Position numbers and translations under genes: made by a program. Below, in pieces: positions 1-8,959 of a stretch of 16,617 nt of DNA. The DNA is from DASUXA01 sp036378155 (GTDB taxonomy: Bacteria; Actinomycetota; Actinomycetes; Mycobacteriales; Micromonosporaceae), in contig DASUXA010000049.1 of NCBI GenBank assembly GCA_036378155.1, positions 1 through 16,617 on the forward strand. The letters run 5' to 3'. How positions within the stretch are numbered: position 1 is the stretch's first letter; each line of letters begins with the position of its first letter. Under the pieces are notes generated by a model. The model worked only from the letters and a program-made list of their open reading frames with translations, did not search any database and was not told where the DNA came from.

Positions 1-37
1 GCCGGGGCGGCGCCGCCGGCGCGCCGCGCCCGGGCAC
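1..37 (-). CDS. possible start of a leftward gene (partial, unidentified)
   Basis: A GTG codon at 37-35 on the minus strand is preceded by an AGGGGA Shine-Dalgarno-like stretch (44-49) at 6-nt spacing and opens a frame to the window edge (begins M-P-G-R-G-A-P-A-A). Only 12 codons are visible and they are low-complexity Gly/Ala/Pro/Arg, so no family can be named. The doubly palindromic element at 56-95 lies directly upstream, where an operator would sit, which is the main reason to think a gene starts here. It could equally be non-coding GC-rich sequence. Confidence 0.25.
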   Translation of the reverse strand, partial: MPGRGAPAAPPR

Positions 38-55
38 GCGCCGTCCCCTGAAGCT

Positions 56-95
56 GATATGCCGCTGAGGCATATTTATGCCTCAGCGGCATATC
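56..95. promoter_or_regulatory. doubly palindromic operator-like element
   Basis: A 19-bp perfect inverted repeat (56-74 against 77-95) with only two T bases between the arms. Each arm is itself a palindrome of the form TATGCC-N5-GGCATA (58-74 with spacer GCTGA; 77-93 with spacer TCAGC), so this is two back-to-back operator-like sites with centres 19 bp apart, close to two helical turns. It is an AT-containing island in very GC-rich DNA and lies just upstream of a possible leftward start at 37. The dimeric half-site form suits a winged-helix or TetR-type repressor. A hairpin role in ending leuS transcripts is the alternative; there is no T tract after it on the minus strand. Confidence 0.6.
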
Positions 96-117
96 GCTCT
101 CGGCGGCATCCGCCCGC

Positions 118-229
118 CGCGCGGCACGAACGCCGCGCGGCACGAACGCCGCGCGGCACGAACGCCGCCCGGCACGAACGCCGCCCGGCACGAACGCCGA
201 ACCGCACGAACGCCGCGCGGCACGAGCGC
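118..229. repeat. seven tandem 16-bp repeats with hairpin potential
   Basis: Seven head-to-tail copies of a 16-bp unit, CGCGCGGCACGAACGC on the plus strand. The first three are identical; copies 4 and 5 have G-to-C at the fourth base, copy 6 is CGAACCGCACGAACGC, and copy 7 changes the core CGAACG to CGAGCG. In the leuS transcript (minus strand) most units read GGCGUUCGUGCC, a short GC hairpin with a UUCG-centred loop, so the array would be a row of small hairpins starting about 15 nt after the leuS stop codon. The 16-bp period is not a multiple of three, which argues against coding. Confidence 0.85.
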
Positions 230-243
230 CGGGCGCGGCGAGC

Positions 244-3084
<2,841 letters not shown>

Positions 3085-3137
3085 GGCGTCTCCTCGGCGC
3101 AGGTCTTGTCGGGTATGGGGAGGTCTGCTGCGGGCAC

Positions 3138-3163
3138 AAAAAAGCCCCTCGCGCAGGAGGGGC
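3138..3163 (-). terminator. intrinsic terminator in the leuS leader
   Basis: On the minus strand, a 7-bp GC stem (3163-3157 pairing with 3150-3144; GCCCCTC / GAGGGGC) with a 6-nt loop is followed by six T residues (3143-3138). It lies between the leader peptide and the leuS start, so transcripts ending here would not include leuS. T-tract terminators are uncommon in high-GC actinobacteria, and its position upstream of its own gene points to attenuation. On the plus strand the tract is A-rich and precedes the stem, so it acts only on leftward transcripts. Confidence 0.88.
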
Positions 3164-3201
3164 CGCCGTGCTGTCGCGCGTTCAGCGCATCAGCACGGCC
3201 C
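3160..3201 (-). promoter_or_regulatory. candidate antiterminator pairing in the leuS leader
   Basis: Minus-strand CCGTGCTG (3198-3191), overlapping the end of the leader peptide and its stop, is perfectly complementary to CAGCACGG (3173-3166), which lies just before the terminator. GGG at 3201-3199 could extend the helix to CCC at 3162-3160, part of the terminator's left arm, across a 3-nt bulge. This would make it mutually exclusive with the full terminator. The 8-bp helix is plain from sequence; calling it an antiterminator is inference, and it could instead be a pause hairpin. Confidence 0.5.
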
Positions 3202-3228
3202 GGTAAGAAGCAGGAAGGCTCCGGCCAT
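3190..3228 (-). CDS. leucine leader peptide of leuS
   Basis: A 12-residue ORF, MAGAFLLLTGPC, with three consecutive Leu codons CTG-CTT-CTT (residues 6-8) and a TGA stop. CTT is a rare codon in such GC-rich genomes, so slow decoding when charged Leu-tRNA is low is plausible. There is no Shine-Dalgarno; the ATG sits 7 nt after a TACACT -10 box, so translation would start at the 5' end of the mRNA. It is followed by complementary segments and a T-tract terminator before leuS. This is the classical layout of amino-acid attenuation applied to the cognate synthetase. Too short to be judged by homology. Confidence 0.75.
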   Translation of the reverse strand: MAGAFLLLTGPC

Positions 3229-3235
3229 GACCGGG

Positions 3236-3241
3236 AGTGTA
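3236..3241 (-). promoter_or_regulatory. -10 box of the leuS leader promoter
   Basis: TACACT on the minus strand, matching the actinobacterial TANNNT form. Seven bases separate it from the leader ATG at 3228, so the expected start of transcription is the A of that ATG. I see no convincing TTGACA-like -35 at 16-18 bp. Confidence 0.55.
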
Positions 3242-3320
3242 CCCCGCCGGCCCACCAGTTATCGCGCCCGCTCCACGGGATGGGACCGGTCCCCCGGTCC
3301 GGCGAATATTCCGGGCGTAA

Positions 3321-3349
3321 GCCGCCGACCGCCTGCGGGGGTCGGCGGC
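3321..3349. repeat. 10-bp inverted repeat in the leuS-moxR divergent region
   Basis: GCCGCCGACC (3321-3330) is perfectly repeated in inverse at 3340-3349 with a 9-nt loop. It lies in the 237-bp space between the divergent leuS leader promoter and the moxR start (3242-3478). There is no T tract on either side. It might be a protein site or an insulator between the two promoters. Apart from this and a weak -10 candidate at 3365 I see nothing else in the interval. Confidence 0.5.
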
Positions 3350-3364
3350 AACGACAAACATGGC

Positions 3365-3370
3365 TAGCCT
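3365..3370 (+). promoter_or_regulatory. candidate -10 box for the moxR operon
   Basis: TAGCCT on the plus strand, the same hexamer as the dinB -10 box. Start of transcription would be near 3378, leaving a 5' leader of about 100 nt before the moxR GTG. No clear -35 is seen. A second possibility is the TATACA at about 3440. Weak support. Confidence 0.3.
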
Positions 3371-3478
3371 GAGAACCAGTGAGATTCTTGCGGCAGACGA
3401 GGCTCGGCGACGCGAACCCAACCGCGGGTCCAGGTGCTCTATACAGAGCTGCCGTCCAGGGCGACGAGGAGGAGGCCC

Positions 3479-4486
3479 GTGACACAACAGACCTGGGACG
3501 AGGTGGGCGGTCTGCTGCCGCACGACGAGTTCCGCGCCGCCAGCGAGGCCATCGTGGCCAACATCGAGCAGGTCATCGAGGGCAAGACGGCCACCGTCCG
3601 GCTCGCCCTGGCGGTGCTGCTCGCCGAGGGGCACCTGCTCATCGAGGACGTGCCGGGCGTCGGCAAGACCAAGCTCGCCAAGGCGCTCGCCCGCTCGATC
3701 GACTGCTCGGTACGCCGGATCCAGTTCACCCCGGACCTGCTGCCCAGTGACGTCACCGGGGTGAGCGTCTACAACCAGGAGACGCACGACTTCGAGTTCC
3801 GTCCGGGCGCGGTCTTCGCCAACCTGGTGGTCGGCGACGAGATCAACCGGGCCTCGCCGAAGACCCAGTCCGCGCTGCTGGAGTGCATGGAGGAGCGACA
3901 GGTCACCGTCGACGGGACGACGTACCAGTTGCAGACCCCGTTCATGGTGGTGGCGACCCAGAACCCGATCGAGATGGAAGGCACGTACCCGCTGCCGGAG
4001 GCGCAGCGCGACCGGTTCACCGCGCGCATCGCCATGGGGTACCCGGACGCCGGCGCCGAGTTGGCGATGCTGGACATCCACGCGGCCGAGGACCCGCTGC
4101 ACGGTCTGCGCCCGGTCGCCGACGCGGGGACGGTACGCCGGCTGATCGCGACCGCCCGCGAGGTGCACGTCGCCGACCCGGTCAAGCAGTACGCGGTGAA
4201 CCTGGTCAACGCCACCCGCGAGTCGCCCGACCTGCGGCTGGGCGCCTCGCCCCGGGCGACGCTGCACCTGCTGCGTACCGCCCGCGCCGTCGCCGCGCTG
4301 GAGGGTCGCGAGTACGTGCTCCCGGACGACCTGCAGGCGCTCGCCGTGCCGGTACTCGCCCACCGGATCATCCCCACCGCCGAGGCGCAGTTGTCCCGCC
4401 GTACCACCGACGCGATCGTCGCCGACCTGGTCCACCGGCTGCCGGTGCCCGGCGACCGGCGTGCCCCCCACGACCGGAGGCGCTAG
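3479..4486 (+). CDS. MoxR-family AAA+ ATPase
   Basis: A 335-residue cytoplasmic AAA+ ATPase of the MoxR group, which act as chaperone-like remodellers, often for partners with von Willebrand-like or DUF58 folds. Walker A is DVPGVGKT (57-64, Lys63); Walker B is VVGDE (Asp120, Glu121) followed by the family hallmark INRASPKTQSALLE; the sensor-1 region is ATQNPIEMEGTYPLPEAQRDRF (Asn162). The GTG at 3479 is chosen because GAGGAGGAGG (3466-3475) precedes it; an in-frame upstream ATG at 3434 has no ribosome site. The stop TAG is 2 nt before the next gene, so it is the first gene of a three-gene operon. Family is certain, substrate unknown. Confidence 0.94.
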   Translation: MTQQTWDEVGGLLPHDEFRAASEAIVANIEQVIEGKTATVRLALAVLLAEGHLLIEDVPGVGKTKLAKALARSIDCSVRRIQFTPDLLPSDVTGVSVYNQETHDFEFRPGAVFANLVVGDEINRASPKTQSALLECMEERQVTVDGTTYQLQTPFMVVATQNPIEMEGTYPLPEAQRDRFTARIAMGYPDAGAELAMLDIHAAEDPLHGLRPVADAGTVRRLIATAREVHVADPVKQYAVNLVNATRESPDLRLGASPRATLHLLRTARAVAALEGREYVLPDDLQALAVPVLAHRIIPTAEAQLSRRTTDAIVADLVHRLPVPGDRRAPHDRRR

Positions 4487-4488
4487 CC

Positions 4489-5787
4489 ATGCGCGAGGCG
4501 ATGCGCGGACTGACCACCCGGGGCCGCAGCTTCCTGGCCGCCGGTATCGCGGCCGCGCTCGCCGCGTTCGTCCTCGGCGAACGCGACCTGATGCGGGTCG
4601 CCGTCCTGCTGGTCGCGCTGCCGCTGATCGCCGCGGCGTACGTCGGGCGCAGCCGGTACAAGCTCGCCTGCGCCCGGTCGTTGGAGCCGCGTCGGGTCCC
4701 GGTCGGCGCGAACGCGCGCGTCGTGCTGCGCCTGCAGAACCTGTCCAACCTGACCACCGGCACCCTGATGCTCGAGGACAAGCTGCCGTACGCCCTGGGC
4801 ACCCGTCCCCGCCTGGTGCTGGAGCGGCTACGGCGACGGCAGGCGAGTTCGGTGGCGTACACGGTGCGCGCCGACGTGCGCGGGCGGTACGAGGTGGGTC
4901 CGCTGGTGGTCCGGTTGACCGACCCGTTCGGGCTGTGCGAACTGGTCCGCGCGTTCGCCACCACCGACCGGCTCACCGTGGTTCCGCAGGTGGTACCGCT
5001 GCCCACGGTCCGGCTGGCGGGCGAGTTCGCCGGCGCCGGCGAGTCGCGCGCCCGGTCGGTCGCGGTCCACGGCGAGGACGACGCCGCCACCCGCGAGTAC
5101 CGCCACGGCGACGACCTGCGCCGGGTGCACTGGCGGTCCACCGCCCGTACCGGCGAGTTGATGGTGCGCCGGGAGGAGCAGCCCTGGGAGAGCCGCGCCA
5201 CGGTGCTGCTCGACACCCGCGCCCACGGGCATCGCGGCGAGGGGCCGACGGCGAGCTTCGAGTGGGCGGTGTCGGCGGTCGCCAGCATCGCCACCCACCT
5301 GCGTTCCGCCGGGTACCGGCTGCGGATGGTCACCGGCTCCGGGGTGGACGTCGACGCCACCGACCCGGAAGGCGAGGGGCTGCTGATGGACCACCTCGCC
5401 GAGGTACGGCTGTCCCAACGCGGCGACGTCGCCAGCCTGGTCGACCGGGTCCGGCACCGCTCCGACGGCGGACTGGTGATCGGCGTGTTCGGTCTGCTCA
5501 CCCCGGCCGAGGCGGAACTGCTCGCGGCGCTGCGGGTGAGCGGCACGACGTGTGTCGCGCTGCTGGTCGACAGCACCACCTGGCTGAACCTGCCACCCGC
5601 GGCGCGTGAGGAGGCGGCGCGCGCCCACGGCGCCGCCGCGCTGGCGCTGCTGCGCAGCGGGTGGCGGGTGGTCGGCGTACCGCACGGCGCCAGCCTGCCC
5701 GCGCTGTGGCCGCAGGTGGCGCGCGGATCGCAGGGCTTCGCGTACCGGGCGGCGATGGCCGAAACCGTGGCGGGAGGAGTGCGATGA
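4489..5787 (+). CDS. DUF58-domain membrane-anchored protein
   Basis: A 432-residue protein with two hydrophobic segments near the N-terminus (about 15-31 and 36-54), then a large soluble region. The DUF58 signature is clear: YRHGDDLRRVHWRSTAR from Tyr204, continuing TGELMVRREEQP, followed by a strand (ATVLLDTRAH) typical of the von Willebrand-A-like fold of this family. DUF58 proteins are regular neighbours and probable partners of MoxR ATPases; the biochemical role is not known. The ATG at 4489 has GGAGG at 4476-4480; a second ATG at 4501 is possible. It overlaps the next gene by 4 bp (ATGA), implying translational coupling. Confidence 0.9.
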   Translation: MREAMRGLTTRGRSFLAAGIAAALAAFVLGERDLMRVAVLLVALPLIAAAYVGRSRYKLACARSLEPRRVPVGANARVVLRLQNLSNLTTGTLMLEDKLPYALGTRPRLVLERLRRRQASSVAYTVRADVRGRYEVGPLVVRLTDPFGLCELVRAFATTDRLTVVPQVVPLPTVRLAGEFAGAGESRARSVAVHGEDDAATREYRHGDDLRRVHWRSTARTGELMVRREEQPWESRATVLLDTRAHGHRGEGPTASFEWAVSAVASIATHLRSAGYRLRMVTGSGVDVDATDPEGEGLLMDHLAEVRLSQRGDVASLVDRVRHRSDGGLVIGVFGLLTPAEAELLAALRVSGTTCVALLVDSTTWLNLPPAAREEAARAHGAAALALLRSGWRVVGVPHGASLPALWPQVARGSQGFAYRAAMAETVAGGVR

Positions 5788-8252
5788 ACCAACGCCGGCA
5801 GGTCGGACTGGTCGCCGCCGCCGCCACGCTGATGGCCGCCACGCCGCTGGCCACGGTGTACGCGCAGTGGAACTGGCTGTTCGAGTGCGCGCTCGCGGTC
5901 GGTGCGGTCGCCGGCGCCGCGCTGCTCGCCAGGCTGGGACGCGCCCCGGTCTGGGCTCAGGGCCTCGCCATGATGGGCGCGTTGGCGATCGCGTTGACCT
6001 GGCTGTTCCCCAGCGGGCACGAGTTCGCCGGGCTGATCCCGGGCCCCGGTACCGTGCGGCACGCCGGCGACCTGCTGGACGCGGCAGGCGCCGACATGCG
6101 CCAGTACGGGTTGCCCGCCCCGACCACCCCGGGACTGATGTTCCTCACGGTGCTCGGCATCGGCGCGGTCGCCATCCTGGTCGACCTGTTCGCGGTCGGG
6201 CTGCGTCGCCCCGCCCTGGCCGGGCTGCCGATGCTCGCGATCTACTCGGTACCGGTCGCCATCCACACCGACGACATCGCGCTGACGCCGTTCGTCATCG
6301 GCACCGCCGGCTACCTGTGGCTGCTGGTCACCGACCACGTCAACCGGGTACGCCGGTTCGGGCGCCGGTTCACCGGCGACGGACGCGACGTCGACCTGTG
6401 GGAACCGTCGCCGCTGGCGTCCGCGGGTCGGCGGCTCGCCACGGTCGGCATGCTGGTCGCCGTGGCGGTACCGCTCGCGGTGCCGGTGATGGGCACCGGG
6501 CTGCTGGACGGACTGAGCACCGACGGCAACGGTCCCGGCACCGGACGCGGCATCGGTTCCGGCAGGGGCGGCGCGGTCAACCTGTTCGCCGAACTGTCCG
6601 GGCAGCTCAACCAGGACGCCACGCACGACATGGTGCGCGTGGACACCAACGACCCCGACCCGTACTACCTGCGCTTCGGCATCGCGGACGAGGTGACTGC
6701 GAGCGGCTTCCGCGCCCGCGCGATCGGCTCCGGCAAGGCGGTCACCGCCGGGCTGCCCGATCCGACGCTCAACCTGCCGGGCGTCACCCAGAACCGGTAC
6801 CACGCGTCGGTGGACATCGTCGACCTGACGATGCCGATGCTTCCGGTGTACGTGCAGCCGACCAGGATGGACAAGGTCGACTCGAGTTGGCTGTACGACC
6901 CGGCCAGCGGGTTGGTGTACTCCCGGCGGTCCACGTCGAAGGGCAAGAAGTACGCCTTCGACTACGTACACACGCAGTTCAGCCCGCAGGCGCTGCGTAC
7001 CGCCCCGCCGGTGCCGGACGGCGACCCGGTGCTGCGGCCGAACACCGCGGTACCGGGCGTGCCCGAGGTGCAGAAGCTGGTCGCCGACCTGACCCGCGGC
7101 AAGACCACGCCGTACGACAAGGTGATGGCGATCTACGACTACTTCGCGACCAGCGGGTTCTCGTACAGCCTGTCCACCAAGAGCGGCACCAGCGGCAGCG
7201 ACATCGTCGACTTCCTGAACAACAAGCAGGGGTACTGCGAGCAGTACGCGGCGGCGATGACGTGGCTGGTGCGCGCCGCCGGGATACCGGCGCGCGTCGC
7301 GTTCGGGTTCACCCGCGGCGGCAACCGCGACGGCACCAAGTACACGTTGACCAATCGCAACCTGCACGCCTGGACCGAGGTGTACTTCGAGGGGTTCGGC
7401 TGGGTGCCGTTCGACGCCACTCCCCCGGCGTACATCGCCGGCTCGGTCAGCCCCGCCTGGGCGCCCGACCCGCGCAGCCCGCAGAGCACGACGCCGGGCG
7501 GGCAGGTGGGCGGTGGCAGCGGCTCGCCCGGTGCCAGGGACCCGCTCGATCCGGACCGGAAGATCGCCGGGGCGGAAGGCGGGTCGTCGGTCGGCGCGGC
7601 GACGCCTGTCCGGCGGGCGCCGTCCTGGCCCTGGTGGACCCTCGGCGGAGTACTTGCCGTCCTAGTCCTGCTCGCCACGCCGGCGGTCACCAGGATCGCG
7701 CAGCGACGACGACGTACCAACGCCCGACCTGCGCCGCCGAAGTCCCGCGCGGTCGCCGTCGGCGACCGGCCGGCGCGGTCCGGCATCGTGGTGACCGGCG
7801 AGTCGAGTGTCGACGCCGCGCGGCTGGACGCCCACCAGGCGTGGGACGAACTGCTCGACACGCTCGTCGACTTCGGCATCGACGTGGACCGTGCGGAAAC
7901 CCCGAGGGTGACCGCCGAGCGGGTGGTACAGGAACAGTCGCTGCGCGCCGAGGTCGCGGACGCGGCGCGGCTGCTCGGTCGCGCCGAGGAACGCGCCCGG
8001 TACGCCCGCGAACCGTTGGTCACCGACCAGCTCAGCCGGTCGGTACGGGCGGTCCGGGCGGCGATCGCGGCGCGGGTGTCGACGCGCACCCGCCTGCGCG
8101 CGGCGGTGCTGCCCCGGTCGGTGCTGTACCGGTGGTCCGGCTGGGCTGCGGCGACCGTGGGTAACACGGTCGCGGCGGTGGGCCGGTGGCGGGAGCGTGC
8201 CGCACGGGCGGTCAGCCCACGCCGGCTGCTGGCGTGGCGGACCGGACGCTAG
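5784..8252 (+). CDS. polytopic transglutaminase-like protein (DUF3488/DUF4129 type)
   Basis: An 822-residue membrane protein. About seven hydrophobic segments fill the N-terminal third (roughly 8-27, 31-51, 60-76, 116-140, 143-162, 167-186, 219-242), a large presumably extracytoplasmic region follows, then a transglutaminase core with the full Cys-His-Asp triad: Cys485 in GYCEQYAAAM, His528 in NLHAWTEVYFEG, Asp544 in PFDATPP. After a Gly/Pro/Ser-rich linker comes a last membrane span (about 615-635, WPWWTLGG) and a cytoplasmic C-terminal domain resembling DUF4129. The ATG at 5784 follows GGAGGAG. Members may cross-link or cleave peptide bonds at the cell surface; the actual substrate is unknown. 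Last gene of the moxR operon. Confidence 0.93.
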   Translation: MNQRRQVGLVAAAATLMAATPLATVYAQWNWLFECALAVGAVAGAALLARLGRAPVWAQGLAMMGALAIALTWLFPSGHEFAGLIPGPGTVRHAGDLLDAAGADMRQYGLPAPTTPGLMFLTVLGIGAVAILVDLFAVGLRRPALAGLPMLAIYSVPVAIHTDDIALTPFVIGTAGYLWLLVTDHVNRVRRFGRRFTGDGRDVDLWEPSPLASAGRRLATVGMLVAVAVPLAVPVMGTGLLDGLSTDGNGPGTGRGIGSGRGGAVNLFAELSGQLNQDATHDMVRVDTNDPDPYYLRFGIADEVTASGFRARAIGSGKAVTAGLPDPTLNLPGVTQNRYHASVDIVDLTMPMLPVYVQPTRMDKVDSSWLYDPASGLVYSRRSTSKGKKYAFDYVHTQFSPQALRTAPPVPDGDPVLRPNTAVPGVPEVQKLVADLTRGKTTPYDKVMAIYDYFATSGFSYSLSTKSGTSGSDIVDFLNNKQGYCEQYAAAMTWLVRAAGIPARVAFGFTRGGNRDGTKYTLTNRNLHAWTEVYFEGFGWVPFDATPPAYIAGSVSPAWAPDPRSPQSTTPGGQVGGGSGSPGARDPLDPDRKIAGAEGGSSVGAATPVRRAPSWPWWTLGGVLAVLVLLATPAVTRIAQRRRRTNARPAPPKSRAVAVGDRPARSGIVVTGESSVDAARLDAHQAWDELLDTLVDFGIDVDRAETPRVTAERVVQEQSLRAEVADAARLLGRAEERARYAREPLVTDQLSRSVRAVRAAIAARVSTRTRLRAAVLPRSVLYRWSGWAAATVGNTVAAVGRWRERAARAVSPRRLLAWRTGR

Positions 8253-8376
8253 CCGGACGGCGTCCGGACGCTGAGCGTTCTGCCGGACGGCGTCCGGACG
8301 CTGACGTGCCGCCGGGTTGCCGTCCGGACGCGGGAGCGTGTCCGGACGCTGGATGGAGCGTGTCCGGACGCTGCGG
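8253..8376. repeat. intergenic repeats built on GCGTCCGGACGC
   Basis: Directly after the transglutaminase stop there are five copies of the GTCCGGAC palindrome, mostly in the form GTCCGGACGCTG. The first two belong to a 30-bp period: the 21 bp at 8253-8273 recur exactly at 8283-8303. The third is CGTCCGGACGC at 8321-8331. The last two belong to a 22-bp period (8333-8354 and 8355-8376) sharing GGAGCGTGTCCGGACGCTG. The 12-mer GCGTCCGGACGC is self-complementary. Function unknown; position at the 3' end of an operon suggests an RNA 3'-end or protein-binding role, or decaying tandem duplications. Confidence 0.8.
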
Positions 8377-8411
8377 CGCGGCGGTCGGGGACGGCTGACC
8401 GGCTGCGGATA

Positions 8412-8449
8412 CGACAGAGCGTGGCGTCGGATGACGCCACGCTCTGTCG
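8412..8449. terminator. bidirectional hairpin terminator
   Basis: A perfect 17-bp stem (8412-8428, CGACAGAGCGTGGCGTC, pairing with 8433-8449) and a GGAT loop, between the convergent transglutaminase and DUF3040 genes. It has no T tract, as is common for actinobacterial terminators, and being symmetrical can serve both directions. It ends 9 bp from the DUF3040 stop codon. Confidence 0.8.
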
Positions 8450-8458
8450 GGTACAAGG

Positions 8459-8842
8459 TCAGCTGTTCGCTTCGGGACGCCGCCGCCACCGGTCCTCGAG
8501 CCGGTCGACCAGCGACATCCGGCCGGACCTGGTGCGTCGGCTGGCGGTACCGCCGACGACGCGCAGGTCGTTTCCCTGGCCGCGGCGGTGTGACTGGAGG
8601 CCGAACGCCGCCGCACCGAGCATCACCACGAACCCGGCGACGCCGATGAGCGAACTCTTGCTGACGACGCCGTACACAACCAACGCGAGTCCGGCAACCA
8701 CCAGGACGGCGGCGACCAGCAACCGGCGCCGGGCATGGAAGCGCGGGTCGGTGGCGCGCACTGCCGAGGCGAACTTGGGGTCCTCGGCAAGCGACCGCTC
8801 GATCTGCTCGAACAGCCGCTGCTCGTGCTCCGAGAGCGGCAC
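8459..8842 (-). CDS. DUF3040-family small membrane protein
   Basis: A 127-residue protein starting MPLSEHEQRLFEQIERSLAE, the characteristic N-terminus of the actinobacterial DUF3040 family, with DPKFASAVR following. Two transmembrane spans lie at about 41-59 and 64-83, with a basic C-terminal tail. The function of the family is unknown. The start is GTG at 8842, chosen because GGAGGAG (8848-8854) is 5 nt upstream; a longer frame to 8875 would add 11 residues but has no ribosome site. The stop TGA lies just past the 17-bp hairpin. It has its own promoter (8919-8947) and lies downstream of dinB. Confidence 0.88.
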   Translation of the reverse strand: MPLSEHEQRLFEQIERSLAEDPKFASAVRATDPRFHARRRLLVAAVLVVAGLALVVYGVVSKSSLIGVAGFVVMLGAAAFGLQSHRRGQGNDLRVVGGTASRRTRSGRMSLVDRLEDRWRRRPEANS

Positions 8843-8918
8843 GGCACTCCTCCCCGGTCGTCGAAGTCGATCCACGCGGATCGACAGACCGTGACAGCCA
8901 CATGACTGTTCAGTGGCA

Positions 8919-8947
8919 AGTTTACGAGCGGGTCGCCGTGTCGGAAA
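8919..8947 (-). promoter_or_regulatory. promoter of the DUF3040 gene
   Basis: On the minus strand, TTTCCG (8947-8942) and TAAACT (8924-8919) are separated by exactly 17 bp, giving a housekeeping sigma-type promoter with start near 8912 and a leader of about 70 nt. It begins 13 bp after the dinB stop. Confidence 0.5.
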
Positions 8948-8959
8948 GCAGGACGAGGG

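Noticed and set aside
118..229. CRISPR array
   Set aside because: Repeats of 16 bp are contiguous with no unique spacers and no cas genes are nearby.
3379..3750. Possible leaderless GTG ORF (123 codons) 8 nt after TAGCCT, ahead of moxR
   Set aside because: It overlaps moxR out of frame for most of its length and turns into low-complexity Arg/Ala text; moxR with its strong ribosome site explains the region.
4368..7367. 999-codon open frame antisense to the moxR operon
   Set aside because: Covers genes with complete catalytic motifs on the other strand and shows no motif of its own.
8253..8376. CRISPR-like spacing of GTCCGGACGCTG copies
   Set aside because: Units are too short, spacing is irregular or itself repeated, and no cas gene is present.
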